A DNA stretch of 64,000 bases from Fulvia fulva (Eukaryota > Ascomycota > Dothideomycetes > Mycosphaerellales > Mycosphaerellaceae), in the NCBI RefSeq assembly GCF_020509005.1, contig NC_063013.1:124001-188000 (forward strand), written 5' to 3'. Position numbers and translations under genes: made by a program. The notes beneath the pieces are model-generated. The model worked only from the letters and a program-made list of their open reading frames with translations. It was not told the DNA's origin and did not search any database. Shown one piece after another: positions 22,901 through 33,475 of the stretch; within the stretch, counting starts at the first letter, position 1; the number at the start of each line of letters is the position of its first letter.

Positions 22901-25732
22901 TCACTCCGCGCATAGCTGAGAGCCTACATCACTCCAATCATCACCTTCCTCTTCCTTACTCTCCAAATCCTCCACATCATCCGGCTCAATCGTGCTGCCG
23001 TGATTCGTCTCGTGTCCCGACTCTCCCGTTACCTCCTGTGACTCGATCACCACGCCACCACAGTCCGCGTCGATGCTCTGCTCGTAGGTTGGGAGCTCAT
23101 CTTCATCTTCGCTTTCGCTTTCACTTTCGCTTTCGCTTCCGTCTGCGTCGTCAGAGAATCCGGAGATGGAATACACATCCTGATCCTCCTCGCCGACAGA
23201 GTGCGTATCGGCATATGCGACAGTGTCCACGTCCTCGAGGACTTGTTCGAGTGTGAAGGCCTCGTCGGTGGCGACGCGGTCCCAGCCTTCTGCGTCGGTG
23301 GCCATGTCGTTGTTGAGACGACAGAGGCGCGCGTGTCGCTCTGTGATGAGGGTCCATGCTTTTTGGAATTTCTGATTACGCGCTTCGAGGGTTGTCTCAA
23401 GAGTCGCGTTAGAGGTTCGGAGGGATTGGATGATGCGGAGACTATTTGTGATTTCGGCTTTGCGGGCTCTGAGTTCTTCTTGGAGCTCGGTGATTTGGAT
23501 TCCGGCAAGCTGAGCGCGGTCGTTGTAGCGGGCTGTCATAGTCTTGATGGTGTCGAGGAGGTGCTTTTTCGTCTTTGCGAGCTCTACCAGTTGGGCGTTC
23601 TTTTCCGCTACTAGGGATTTGTTCTCGTTGGTGGTCATTTTGAGGTCGTAGTTTGCTGAGGAGAGCTGGGCGGTTTTGTCGTTGATGATGTTGGTCAGGA
23701 GGTGGAGTTTCTTCTCGACCTTTTCGGCTTCCTCTTCGCGCTCGAGGCGAGCCTGGTTCAAGAGATTGGCCCTTTCGGCGATGACGAGCTGAAGCCTCTT
23801 GAGGGCCTCCTTCGCTTCCGTCTCGCGTTCGACGTGTGCTTTCTGCAATAGCTCGTCCTTGCTGGCAGTGATGAGCTCGAGTCTCTCCAGGCCTTCCTTT
23901 GCTTCCTTCTCACGCTCGGCTTGCGTATGCTCCAACTCGGTGTTCTTCTCGGCGATGATGCGCTCCTGTTGCTTGCTCTGTTCCAACATTCTGACCTCGA
24001 TCTTTATTGTCTCCTCCTCGCGTTTGAGTAGGACCTTCTGCAGGTTTTCCATGTCTTGGTCCTTACTCCAGAGCTCGCGGTGCAGAGTCATGATTTTCAC
24101 AGTGTGGAACTCTGTGTCTTGCTTATGCTCGCGTCTGCTCTCGCGCAACAGCGCGTCCTTGTCCTCGATGTCGAACTTGAGTGTCTTGAGCGTCTCAAGA
24201 GCACTCTTGGCTTCATTTTCGCGTCCGTCACGCATCTCTCTCAACGCTGCATCCTTGTCGTTGATGTTATTCTGCAAAAGCTCGATGTGCTCCAGGAACT
24301 GTTTTACACCATGTTTGTGCGCACGATGAGCCTGCTCCAGCTTGTAATTCTTATCGTTGATGACGCCCTGCAGAAGCTCCATCCTGTCCAGAAAGTCCTT
24401 TGCCTCAAGGGCTCGCACAGCTTCGGAGACATGCATTTCATTGTTACTCTCGAAGGCAACACGTCGCAAGACTGCAATACTCCACTCATCCCGCTCGCGA
24501 TCAAGAACAGACTGCTCCTGAAGGTCTGCAATCTCTTGGTTGCGCTCATTGATGATATTGCGCTCACACGCGAGTGCGTTGTCAAGGTTCTCATTCTCAA
24601 TCTTGAACAATTGGATCTTGAAGTCTCTGAGTGTGATCGCTTCCTGCAAAGATTCGACTTGGGACCCGTGATCCTTGGCCTGCTCGGAAGCGGCCTCGAG
24701 CTGCTTTTGCTGCTTGATGATAGTGTCGTCGCGAGCCTCGAGTTTCTGGTGGAGGTCATCGATGTCGCTGCGGTACTTGTCGATGACGCCTTCCTGCTTG
24801 ATGTTATCCGCATGAAGTCGTGCTAAATCGCCTCTGAGTAGATGGGACTTCTCCCCGTTGGTGAACACCAGGAACTTGACTCTCTCTGCGAGCTGTCGGA
24901 TAAGGTCTTCCTTCTCCTTGAGAGTCTTTGCGTGTTCGTCGATCAATTCTGCTCGCGCCTTTTCTGCTTCCGTCAACACAGATTTAATGCCCGCCAAGCT
25001 GGTCTTCTCGAGCTTTTCATACGCAGCAGACTTCTCGGAGAGCTGCGCCGCCAGGCCCTCGATTTTCTCTTCCTTTTCCACGACAGACTGCCCCATATAT
25101 GCCAGGTCTGCCTCACGATTCTGGACGAATACGCGATACTCTTCGATGTCATCGCGAAGAGTACCCACGTTCTCCAGACTCTTGTCAGCGAGCTTTTGCA
25201 CGAAAGATAGCTCGTTGGCTGATGCCTCTTCCTTTTCCTTCAATTCGCTGATGGTGTCACGGCAGTTATCAAGATGGCTGATCAGGTCAGCAATCGATTC
25301 GTCTTTCTCCTTCATCAACCATCGGCAGTCCTCGAGCTCGCTTTCCAGCTTCTTGACCTTAGGGTCGTCGATTCTCTCGGAAGCGTCGTAGAAAGCTTCT
25401 CCTGCTGCCGGACTTGGATTTGACAGGGCACGCTCATTAGTTTTAGCGATATCGGTTGCGCTTGCATCAATAAGCTGCGGCATCGCTGCTCGCTTCTCGT
25501 TGAACGTGCGCTCAGACTCGATCTCCTCGCGGCACAACTTCTCGCGTTCCTCCTCTCGATTATCTGGTGCCGCCGTCAAGTCCGGAGAAGAGGGAGGCAC
25601 ACAGTATTCATCACCCCATGGGTTCATGGTCGACTTCATCGCGCTTGGACACCAAGAGTCACAGTATAGTGCGCTCTTCATGCCGCACCTGCAAGCGAAG
25701 GTGCTCGGGAGATCGTGTGAATCGTGAGACAT
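22901..25732 (-). CDS. long coiled-coil protein, 943 aa
   Basis: Single exon. Residues ~60-850 are almost continuous heptad-rich coiled coil, with many KEKEE, LxxxL and AxxEREEEAK-type runs. Several segments repeat an ~30-residue theme, such as AEREKEAKEGLERLELI, followed by VERETEAKEALKRLQLV and LEREEEAEKVEKKLHLL. The N-terminal 60 residues contain five or six Cys (FACRCG, YCDSWC, YCVPPS). The C-terminal ~100 residues are very acidic, with alternating Ser/Glu and then DEDELPTYEQS. No motor, kinase or GRIP motif is visible. A cytoskeletal, septal or scaffold role is possible but not shown. It lies head-to-tail behind the NDUFAF6-like gene. Confidence 0.85.
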   Translation of the reverse strand: MSHDSHDLPSTFACRCGMKSALYCDSWCPSAMKSTMNPWGDEYCVPPSSPDLTAAPDNREEEREKLCREEIESERTFNEKRAAMPQLIDASATDIAKTNERALSNPSPAAGEAFYDASERIDDPKVKKLESELEDCRWLMKEKDESIADLISHLDNCRDTISELKEKEEASANELSFVQKLADKSLENVGTLRDDIEEYRVFVQNREADLAYMGQSVVEKEEKIEGLAAQLSEKSAAYEKLEKTSLAGIKSVLTEAEKARAELIDEHAKTLKEKEDLIRQLAERVKFLVFTNGEKSHLLRGDLARLHADNIKQEGVIDKYRSDIDDLHQKLEARDDTIIKQQKQLEAASEQAKDHGSQVESLQEAITLRDFKIQLFKIENENLDNALACERNIINERNQEIADLQEQSVLDRERDEWSIAVLRRVAFESNNEMHVSEAVRALEAKDFLDRMELLQGVINDKNYKLEQAHRAHKHGVKQFLEHIELLQNNINDKDAALREMRDGRENEAKSALETLKTLKFDIEDKDALLRESRREHKQDTEFHTVKIMTLHRELWSKDQDMENLQKVLLKREEETIKIEVRMLEQSKQQERIIAEKNTELEHTQAEREKEAKEGLERLELITASKDELLQKAHVERETEAKEALKRLQLVIAERANLLNQARLEREEEAEKVEKKLHLLTNIINDKTAQLSSANYDLKMTTNENKSLVAEKNAQLVELAKTKKHLLDTIKTMTARYNDRAQLAGIQITELQEELRARKAEITNSLRIIQSLRTSNATLETTLEARNQKFQKAWTLITERHARLCRLNNDMATDAEGWDRVATDEAFTLEQVLEDVDTVAYADTHSVGEEDQDVYSISGFSDDADGSESESESESEDEDELPTYEQSIDADCGGVVIESQEVTGESGHETNHGSTIEPDDVEDLESKEEEGDDWSDVGSQLCAE

Positions 25733-25951
25733 GGTGTCTGGATTGCGATATTGGTTGCAGAATGTGGGAAGGCGCCAGACTTTTATCGAGATGTGGCATC
25801 AGGACTGGCTTTGTGAGGACTGCCAAGATTCATGACCAGCTAGCACTGCGCTGATTGTCCATCTTCCCATGGATGCAATGTTTCAAACCTCGCATACGCG
25901 ACCACTAAGAGCACTTGTATAGCAAAGATATCTTCGTCGTCCAATGGAGCG

Positions 25952-27130
25952 TCAAAGCTTCCTTCTGCTATAAGCCCAATATGCCGAGAATGGTAGCTTC
26001 CAGTCTGTGACCCTGAGCTTCGGCTGGAAGACATCGAAATCATGCTTCTGCAGCTTATCGAGCCACATCTGCGTCGCGACTGCAGGCATGTACACACCAA
26101 ATGCTCGCTCGACTTCCTGCGCTTGCGTCTCCTGCTTGCCAGTGGAAGGCAGATATGCGTGCTCCTCTTCGTCCTGGTGCTCGAACTCATGGCCAGCTTC
26201 TTGGCCGGCTTTGATGTTGGTAATCATTTGCCTCGCTGTGATCAAATGATCATTGGCTCGCGTGGCCACAGCAAAGACTGCATCGCGAAGACCGGGGGCA
26301 TCTGCACCACTTCGCAGCACATCTTCTTCCCTCACTCCGGCATCGACCATAACATCCACGGGCAGCATTACGGCGCCATGCTTTGATGCACCGACGTCTC
26401 CTGGGAACTGACCCTGATTGCTGTGATGGTTCTGTGGTCCAGGGAATGCGATCAGTGGAAGTCCGCGAAGTACAGCCGCGATACCAGCGGCTTTCCCAAT
26501 GTGCGATGCGATGTGATCGGCCGTCAGGCTTGCCATGGGCAGCGCTTGCAGGGTCAAGTATAACAGAGTGCTGTAGGTGTTCTCCGCATACCTCTCCAGA
26601 TCCTCAAGCGTTTGATAAGGCGGATTGGAAAGATACTTCTCGCGCGTATCAATGATGCGCAGAAACCAGCTTTTGCTGAACTTCTGCTTGCCTTCGCTTC
26701 TGGCTTGGATATCTTCAGCTGCCAGGGCAAGAAGGAGGGCGATGGGTTGTTTTGGTGGCGAGCCTGCTAAGGACTTCGTGACGGCATCTCGTTGGAACTG
26801 TAATCGCATGGATCCAATCATGGGAGTCGATGTTGTGTCTGCCGTGCGGGCGACATCAATGTTGAATGCTCTTAGAGCGATATATGCATCTCGGGCATGA
26901 CTTGGGATGTATGGCAAGAGCAGCGATGATGGCATATCATATTTCCGAAGCAGATCCAAGCAGAATGTCCTTGCACTCGCCATCTCTTTTGACGATGGTA
27001 CTGCTGCTGGTGCTGCATTGACATCTGAGGAGGCACATCTTCGTGGCGATTGTGCTGCGAGAAATCTCGTTTCTGCCGCCGTCGCCCTGCAGCCTTCCCA
27101 GCTTCTCCCAAGGACTGATCTCGTCGCCAT
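25952..27130 (-). CDS. NDUFAF6-like complex I assembly factor (squalene/phytoene synthase fold)
   Basis: Predicted mitochondrial matrix-side protein needed for assembly of NADH:ubiquinone oxidoreductase in animals (NDUFAF6/Sicily). The start at 27130 (MATRSVLGRSW) begins an Arg/Ala-rich mitochondrial presequence; ATGs at 27139 and 27283 are also in frame. The 392-aa single exon shows the family pattern: CLDLLRKYDMPSSLLLPYIP, AYIALRAFNIDVA, RLQFQRDAV, FLRIIDTREKYL, LERYAENTYSTLLYL, then HIGKAAGIAAVLRGLPLIAF and a C-terminal LDKLQKHDFDVF. The Asp-rich catalytic motifs of true prenyl synthases are not conserved, as expected for the assembly-factor branch. Divergent from RAD5. Confidence 0.85.
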   Translation of the reverse strand: MATRSVLGRSWEGCRATAAETRFLAAQSPRRCASSDVNAAPAAVPSSKEMASARTFCLDLLRKYDMPSSLLLPYIPSHARDAYIALRAFNIDVARTADTTSTPMIGSMRLQFQRDAVTKSLAGSPPKQPIALLLALAAEDIQARSEGKQKFSKSWFLRIIDTREKYLSNPPYQTLEDLERYAENTYSTLLYLTLQALPMASLTADHIASHIGKAAGIAAVLRGLPLIAFPGPQNHHSNQGQFPGDVGASKHGAVMLPVDVMVDAGVREEDVLRSGADAPGLRDAVFAVATRANDHLITARQMITNIKAGQEAGHEFEHQDEEEHAYLPSTGKQETQAQEVERAFGVYMPAVATQMWLDKLQKHDFDVFQPKLRVTDWKLPFSAYWAYSRRKL

Positions 27131-27428
27131 GGCCAACATGATGGGACTCACGCCCGCTGTGGATGTGACCTGCTTCTTCCGTCCATTACACCGATGAGCT
27201 CTGTCGATATGGTGATACGCTGAAGAAGAGGAAAGTGTTGCTCGAACTGGAAGTTCCGAGGTAGCATACTTGTTCACCATCAATGTCTCGCTAAATTTCG
27301 ATTCGGCAGTGAGGTCATCGACGCCAGCGCGTCGCGATCGCGTCCCCCCGGTCTTTCAATGTTGCTGGGAGGCGGTTTCTTGCAAGTTGCACCTTCTTCA
27401 CGAAAGCCACGCGCGCTGTTGCTTGGTG
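27131..27428. promoter_or_regulatory. shared divergent promoter NDUFAF6-like / RAD5
   Basis: About 300 bp separate the preferred starts at 27130 and 27429. The open frames on both strands extend into each other here, so upstream in-frame ATGs (27283 on -, 27270 on +) would overlap. That supports the shorter starts. Confidence 0.55.
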
Positions 27429-30400
27429 ATGGACATCGATGAGAGACCACATAAGAAGAGGAGATTCTTCGCAGAAGCATCATCGCCTACCAACGCCTCC
27501 CTTACAGCAGAAACGAGTCGGCCCGACGAGAGAGATGCGTTGCCAGCAGAGCCAGAACATAGACCAAATGGAGCGGCGAACCAGGAGAATGTCTTCGACG
27601 CGGATACCTTTGCGAGCATAGTCGGTGGACATGTGTCGCAAGCTGCGATACGGAGCCTACAAGATGCACACGGCAACAATCTCGAGCGGGCCATCAACGC
27701 TTACTTTGATGGCTCGTGGAAGGCGACGCTCGCTTCGCCACGGAAAAAGTCTGTCGACACAAAGCAACGTCGCCTCGATATGAATCGAGGAGAGAGCTCT
27801 TCCAAGGCATCAGCTTCCAATGTAACGAGCCCGCCACGAACACAGCCAGCACTCGAGTCCATGCCAGAGATGCGATATGTCGGTGCACTGGGCGTAGCTG
27901 GTTGGACAACGACGAGTGGCAGTAATGTCATAAAAGGAGGAGATACCGTCAAGATTCAGCGAGACCGGCAAAAGGCACTGCAGCCTGGGAAACTGGGAAG
28001 AGGCAGGAACCCGATCAGGAAGACGCAGGATGTCATCGTTCGCTTCACAAACCCGAAAGGCTCGGAGATTGGGCGGCTAGAGAAGGATGCTGCCATGTGG
28101 ATCGGTGCATTGATGGACCAGAAAGTGTGTCACTTTGAAGGACACTGTATCTACGCGCCAGACCGGATCCGGACCAACGAGACCATATATTTGCAGCTCA
28201 AATGCTTTTTGTTGCGTCCTGTCTTTGGCGCAGGCAAACTGGTCAAGCCCAGCGACAGCAATCGCTCGACCAACTTCTTCGAGGCGAAAGAGACTTCGGA
28301 GGAACGAGATCTACGGCTTCGGCAGATAGGACTGGTGAAGCTTTTCTCAGAGATCAATCTGCAGCCCGCTACGACGAACGAGCTCACCGCGAAGCACAAG
28401 CGAGATGGTATTCTGCAATCTGCCGAGATGGCGGAACAATTCGACCAGCAAGACGAATCCAAGCGGAAGTCAAGTCAGGATAAAGAGAATGGCGGATCCA
28501 GCCCACCTTCCGAGGAGAACGAAGACGGCGAGGAGCTCGAGCAGGATCAACTTGATTCACTGTACAAGAAGGCGCAGTCATTCGACTTCAACACGCCAGA
28601 AGCACAGCCGGCAGCGACGTTCACGATGCATCTTCGCAAATACCAAAGGCAAGCTCTTCACTGGATGCTGCAAAAGGAGACACGAGAGCAGGCAGAGCAG
28701 AAACAGCAGAGCATGCATCCGCTGTGGGAAGAGTACTCCTGGCCGACCAAAGACGCCGAAGACAAGGATTTGCCTGATGTTCAGAACCTCGACAAGTTCT
28801 ACGTCAACCCATACAGCGGTGAGCTGAGCTTGGACTTTCCGGTGCAAGAGCAGACGTGTTTGGGTGGCATTCTGGCAGATGAGATGGGTCTCGGCAAGAC
28901 CATCGAAATGCTTTCCCTAATCCACTCGCACAAGTCACCCGAGCACGAGGGCGTCATTGGGGATACTGACTCACATATCGACGCAGTCGGTAGTCTGGCA
29001 AGACAACCAATGAATTCAAGCACCATCAAGCGAGCGCCAGCCACCACGCTCGTCGTCGCGCCAATGTCACTCCTGGCACAGTGGGCGAGCGAAGCCGAGA
29101 AAGCGTCGAAGGCTGGCACTTTGAAGGTGTTGGTATACTACGGCAGCGAGAAGGGCGTAAATCTCCAGACGATCTGCTCGGGCTCCAACATCGGCTCAGC
29201 TCCCAACGTCATCATCACAAGCTATGGTGTCGTCCTCTCAGAGTTCAACTCGGTAGCTAATGCGCTTGCCGGCAACCGCGCAGCATCTGGAGGACTCTTT
29301 GGTGTTGAGTACTGGAGGATCATACTCGACGAAGCTCACATGATCAAGAACAGGTCCTCAAAGACGGCAAAGGCATGCTATGAGCTTGCCGCCACACATC
29401 GCTGGGTGTTGACCGGCACACCTATCGTCAACAGGCTTGAAGACCTTTTCAGTCTTGTACGATTCCTGCGGGTAGAGCCTTGGAGCAACTTCAGCTTCTG
29501 GAAGACGTTCATCACGGCGCCATTCGAAAAGGGCGAGTTTGTGCGTGCGCTTGATGTTGTACAGACTGTACTTGAGCCGTTGGTACTTCGTCGAACCAAA
29601 GACATGAAAACACCAGACGGCGAAGCGCTTGTACCTTTGCCGCCGAAGACAATCAACGTCGAGAAGGTCAAGCTCTCGGGTCTGGAGGATGATGTCTACC
29701 AGCACATTTTCCATCGAGCGAAGAGGACCTTCGCAGAGAACGTCTCGGCTGGCACGCTGATGAAGAGCTACACCACAATCTTTGCTCAGATCTTGAGGCT
29801 GCGACAGAGTTGTTGCCATCCAATATTGACTCGCAATAAGTCAATAGTAGCCGACGAAGACGATGCTGCCGCAGCAGCAGACATCGCGAACGGTCTTGCC
29901 GACGACATGGATCTTGGTGCTCTGATCGAGCGCTTCGAGGCCGACGAAGGCGAGCAAGATGCTAGCAAGTATGGAGCACATGTCCTGAAGCAGATACAAG
30001 ACGAGTCCGAGATGGAATGCCCGATTTGCAGCGAAGAGCCAATGGAAGAGCAAGCTGTGACAGGATGCTGGCATTCGGCTTGCAAGAAATGCCTACTCGA
30101 CTACATCGAACATCAGAGTGCTAAAGGCGAGCTACCCAGATGTTTCAACTGTCGGGAGCCGATCAATGCTCGTGATGTGTTTGAGGTCATCAAACATGAA
30201 GATGATGACTATGTTGAGGCCGACGAGAGCGATGCGTTGAACGCTGCGATAGGTGATGGGGAGGAGGACGATCTTTACGGATGCACACAAGACGACAACC
30301 AAAAAATCGCACCTACCAAACCGACAGTTCGCATCTCACTGCGCAGAGTCAACCAGCTCTCCTCAGCAAAGATCAACACCTTACTCACCCAACTAAAAAG

Positions 30401-30939
30401 ACTCCGCAAAGCAGAACCAACCACCAAATCCGTCGTCTTCAGCCAATTCACCTCCTTCCTCGACCTCCTCGCGCCCGCTCTAACCGCCGCCGGAATCTCC
30501 CACCTACGCTTCGACGGCAGCATGGCCCAAAAAGAACGCGCCAAAGTCCTAGCCGACTTCGCCTCCCGACCAAAATTCACAATCCTCCTCCTATCGCTCC
30601 GCGCCGGCGGCGTCGGTCTGAACTTGACGTGCGCGAAACGAGTCTTCATGATGGATCCGTGGTGGAGTTTTGCGGTCGAAGCGCAAGCGATTGATCGTGT
30701 GCATCGGATGGGGCAGACGGAGGAGGTGAGCGTTACGAGGTTTATTGTGGAGGGGAGTATTGAGGAGAAGATGTTGAAGGTGCAGGAGAGGAAGAAGTTT
30801 ATGTAAGTGGTGTGCGCCAGTGTGGTTGTGGTTGGTCGCTGACTCTGTGTGTGTGTACAGTGCGAGTTCGCTTGGGATGATGAGTGAGGAGGAGAAGAAG
30901 ACGCAAAGGATTGAGGATATCAAGGAATTGCTGAGCTAG
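27429..30939 (+). CDS. RAD5: RAD5 DNA-damage-tolerance helicase / ubiquitin ligase
   Basis: Nuclear SWI2/SNF2 ATPase and RING E3 that polyubiquitinates PCNA and promotes fork reversal. The start at 27429 (MDIDERPHKKRRFF) matches RAD5 N-termini. Exon 1 is 27429-30802, then a 58-nt intron (GTAAGT..TACAG) and exon 2 30861-30939, giving 1150 aa. Domain order: UBA-like N-terminal segment (~55-90); HIRAN (~200-265, IGRLEKDAAMWIGALMD); helicase ATP-binding with DEMGLGKT (~484) and DEAHMIKN (~634); C3HC4 RING (~864-907, CPICSEEP ... CFNCREP); helicase C with LSLRAGGVGLNLT and AIDRVHRMGQ (~1085). All key motifs look intact. Confidence 0.97.
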
Positions 30940-31605
30940 GTTTGGACTGAAGCAGTGTGGCAGTATGTGTAGACCAACAGTCTCGTGTCATTGAAAGTAC
31001 ATGTCCGCCCGGCCCCGTCTCGGACCCCCAAGACCCCTCAACCTCAACCCCAAAGTGCCTTAGCGTCAACAAGGGGTCTCAACAGCCAAGACCTCCATCT
31101 CCAACACCTCAAGTCACCTACAAACATCCATCAACTCACCTTCCAGCCAAGATGCATCCTCGGCATCAGCATCATCTCCCCCAAATCATGGTCCATTGCA
31201 GAAACGTGACATTGGCAGCTGACGTTTCTGCCAACGTTTCGCGACATGTGCTGGCCAGGAAGATCCATGGAAAAGGTTTAAAGCGCTGAAATGCTGCAGC
31301 CTGGCGGGAGACGTATGCGTGGCTGTGCCGTTTTGCTCGGCGGATGACAAACTTGACGGCGCTCGCGCAGACTCGCGGGCTTCGTCAGTCTTCCAAGGCG
31401 TGCAGGGGGCTAGCTGGTAGGTACGCGAATTCTTGTAACGTGCGGTGTGGGTGGGAGGGGGAAGGTAATTTGTATATTAACACGGCTCGTCTCCTCTTTT
31501 GTGAGGGTTGGTTGGCAGCTTTCGTTGTTGTTGCTTTTCTTGTTCACCGTCGTCCGAACTCATTCTGTCTTGAGTAATTCTCTTACTTCACCAACTCACA
31601 TAGCA
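30940..31605. other. intergenic, upstream region of the 31606 gene
   Basis: No gene seen. Pyrimidine-rich sequence immediately before 31606 is typical of a fungal promoter/5' UTR. An inverted pair (GCAGAAACGTGAC / GCTGACGTTTCTGC) lies at about 31198-31230. Confidence 0.5.
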
Positions 31606-33285
31606 ATGGCAGACAGCAAAGCCAAAGAAGCAGCGGAGGAGAGGAGAGAGTCTACTGGCACCGCTCTGCCTGTATATGATACACGCAGCGTCACATCCGC
31701 CGACGAACTGTACTACGTGACACCACAAGCCACCGGCCAGAACGAGAAAGAAGCAGCCGAGCCGAGCAAGGTACCTAAGACGTTGGAAGAACTCAAAGCA
31801 GAGTGGGAGCAGTATGAAGGACCCATGACGCACGAGTCTTTCGTCGACACAGAGATCGAGATGAGGAATCGCATGGTAGAGACTGCCCTTCGCTCGCAAG
31901 CAGCACGACAAGAAGCGCCTCCTCTCCCGCCAAAGACGCTCATCGATGATGAACGAGTAATGGTCGAGAAGAACGTGACGTTCCAAGACGAACAGCAACC
32001 TCCTGTCCTCCACAGACGTCCTACGACTGAAGATGACGAGAAACTCGCCATGCAGCTCCAAGCAGAAGAAGACAGCGCAGCGGCAGCCAGACAACAAGAA
32101 GTTGAAGAAGTCCCCCCAAGTCCCTCCCTCCCAACCCGTCACACCTCCTTCGCACCCTCCTTCGGCACAGAATCCCAACCCTTCACCCTCTCCTGGCGCC
32201 GTCCCTTAACCGACTACCCCTCCCTCACCATCACGCCCAACTCCTCCTCCTCCGATGCATCCTCCTACTGGCGCCTCAACTACCAAACCAAATACTTCGC
32301 CCGCCTGCACCGCTACTCCGCCACGGACGCCCGCGTGGACGGAGACTTTCCCGCTCGACAAGTCGCAGAACTCAAATTCCCCGAATTCATCTGGCCTGGC
32401 TGCGGTCCTACACTGAAGCTCGAGCCTTATGATGAGGCTGTCGGACCCAGACGGGCGGACATTTTCATGAGGTGTACCGGGTGGATGACGACGAGGTATG
32501 CGGTGGATGTGCCGGTGCTGGGGGGAGCGAGGTGTACGTGGAGGACTTTGAGGCCTGTGAAACGGGATGTGCCGACGCCGCCTATTGGTGAGGATGCTGC
32601 GCATTCGCAAGATGGGCCTTCGTGGCAGCCTGATCCTGATGTTGATGGACGTTTGACGCTGTCTTCCACCTCCTCGGAGCCAAGACAGCTCCTCACAGTC
32701 GGCGATCTCGTCTCTCAGGCTAAGAATCTGATTAATGATGAGACTTGGACCCCGTACCCTCCCCACCACCTCATTATGGGAACGTCGCCTAACTCAGGCC
32801 GCATCATTGCGACGTATACGCGTGCCGCACCATGGAACAAGAACGCAGGGACGCTCTCAATCAACACAGACCACTCCACAAGTCCTGAATACATCGAAGG
32901 CATCATCATCGCCTGCGCCGCGATGGTGGGGATGCAAGACAGAATGGGCCTCGCCAGCTCCCTCATGGAAGCTTCTACTGAATCCATCATGGCCTCCAAA
33001 CGGAAAGGCAACGGGGGCATCCCACTAACACCAGGGAGGATCAGGCCGTACATCAGGAGTCTGCACAAAAGCCAAACGGCGCCCGTGAACAGTGAGGTGG
33101 CGGAGGAGGATCCGTACACGGGTGTGGCGAGCAAGCCGAGCAGAAGCGGCAGTGTGCAGAGGAGTTTGAAGAGGTTGAGTATGCAGGCGCAAGCGCTAGT
33201 GCCGAAGAGTGCGGGCGCTGCGCCGGCGAGGAAGAGTGAGAGTGGGAAGGTGGATGAGAAGATGGAGGTTGGTGTGGCGGCGTAG
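31606..33285 (+). CDS. hypothetical protein, possible tubby/LURP-like beta fold, 559 aa
   Basis: The start at 31606 (MADSKAKEAAEERR) is chosen; the open frame upstream begins in likely 5' UTR. Residues ~1-200 are charged and disordered, with LPPKTLIDDERV and a short coiled-coil-like EEDSAAAARQQEVEE. Residues ~205-330 and ~400-450 form beta-rich segments: FTLSWRRPLTDYPSLTI, YWRLNYQTKYFARLHRYS, VAELKFPEF, then RIIATYTRAAPWNKNAGTLSI and a helix IEGIIIACAAMVGMQDRMG. A final beta strand followed by a hydrophobic helix is reminiscent of tubby-C-terminal/LURP-one/scramblase folds; this is inference only. The C-terminal ~120 residues are basic and Ser-rich. Confidence 0.75.
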   Translation: MADSKAKEAAEERRESTGTALPVYDTRSVTSADELYYVTPQATGQNEKEAAEPSKVPKTLEELKAEWEQYEGPMTHESFVDTEIEMRNRMVETALRSQAARQEAPPLPPKTLIDDERVMVEKNVTFQDEQQPPVLHRRPTTEDDEKLAMQLQAEEDSAAAARQQEVEEVPPSPSLPTRHTSFAPSFGTESQPFTLSWRRPLTDYPSLTITPNSSSSDASSYWRLNYQTKYFARLHRYSATDARVDGDFPARQVAELKFPEFIWPGCGPTLKLEPYDEAVGPRRADIFMRCTGWMTTRYAVDVPVLGGARCTWRTLRPVKRDVPTPPIGEDAAHSQDGPSWQPDPDVDGRLTLSSTSSEPRQLLTVGDLVSQAKNLINDETWTPYPPHHLIMGTSPNSGRIIATYTRAAPWNKNAGTLSINTDHSTSPEYIEGIIIACAAMVGMQDRMGLASSLMEASTESIMASKRKGNGGIPLTPGRIRPYIRSLHKSQTAPVNSEVAEEDPYTGVASKPSRSGSVQRSLKRLSMQAQALVPKSAGAAPARKSESGKVDEKMEVGVAA

Positions 33286-33475
33286 TGGAGAGGGCATGCT
33301 GGTGGAGTCATTTCGGTGGATTGCTGTACTGTACCTACTGGTCTCGTTGGGTGTCAAGGTCGTGTACTGAGTTGCGTTTTGATGACAGAAGCTATTTTGA
33401 ACAATTACAAGAATGATGTATCTATCTATCTATACCCGTGCTTTTCTATCCCACCACGCGCTCGCTATTCAATAC

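Noticed and set aside
24056..24826. 256-aa ORF opposite the coiled-coil gene
   Set aside because: A Leu/Val-rich antisense shadow of Glu/Lys-rich coding sequence.
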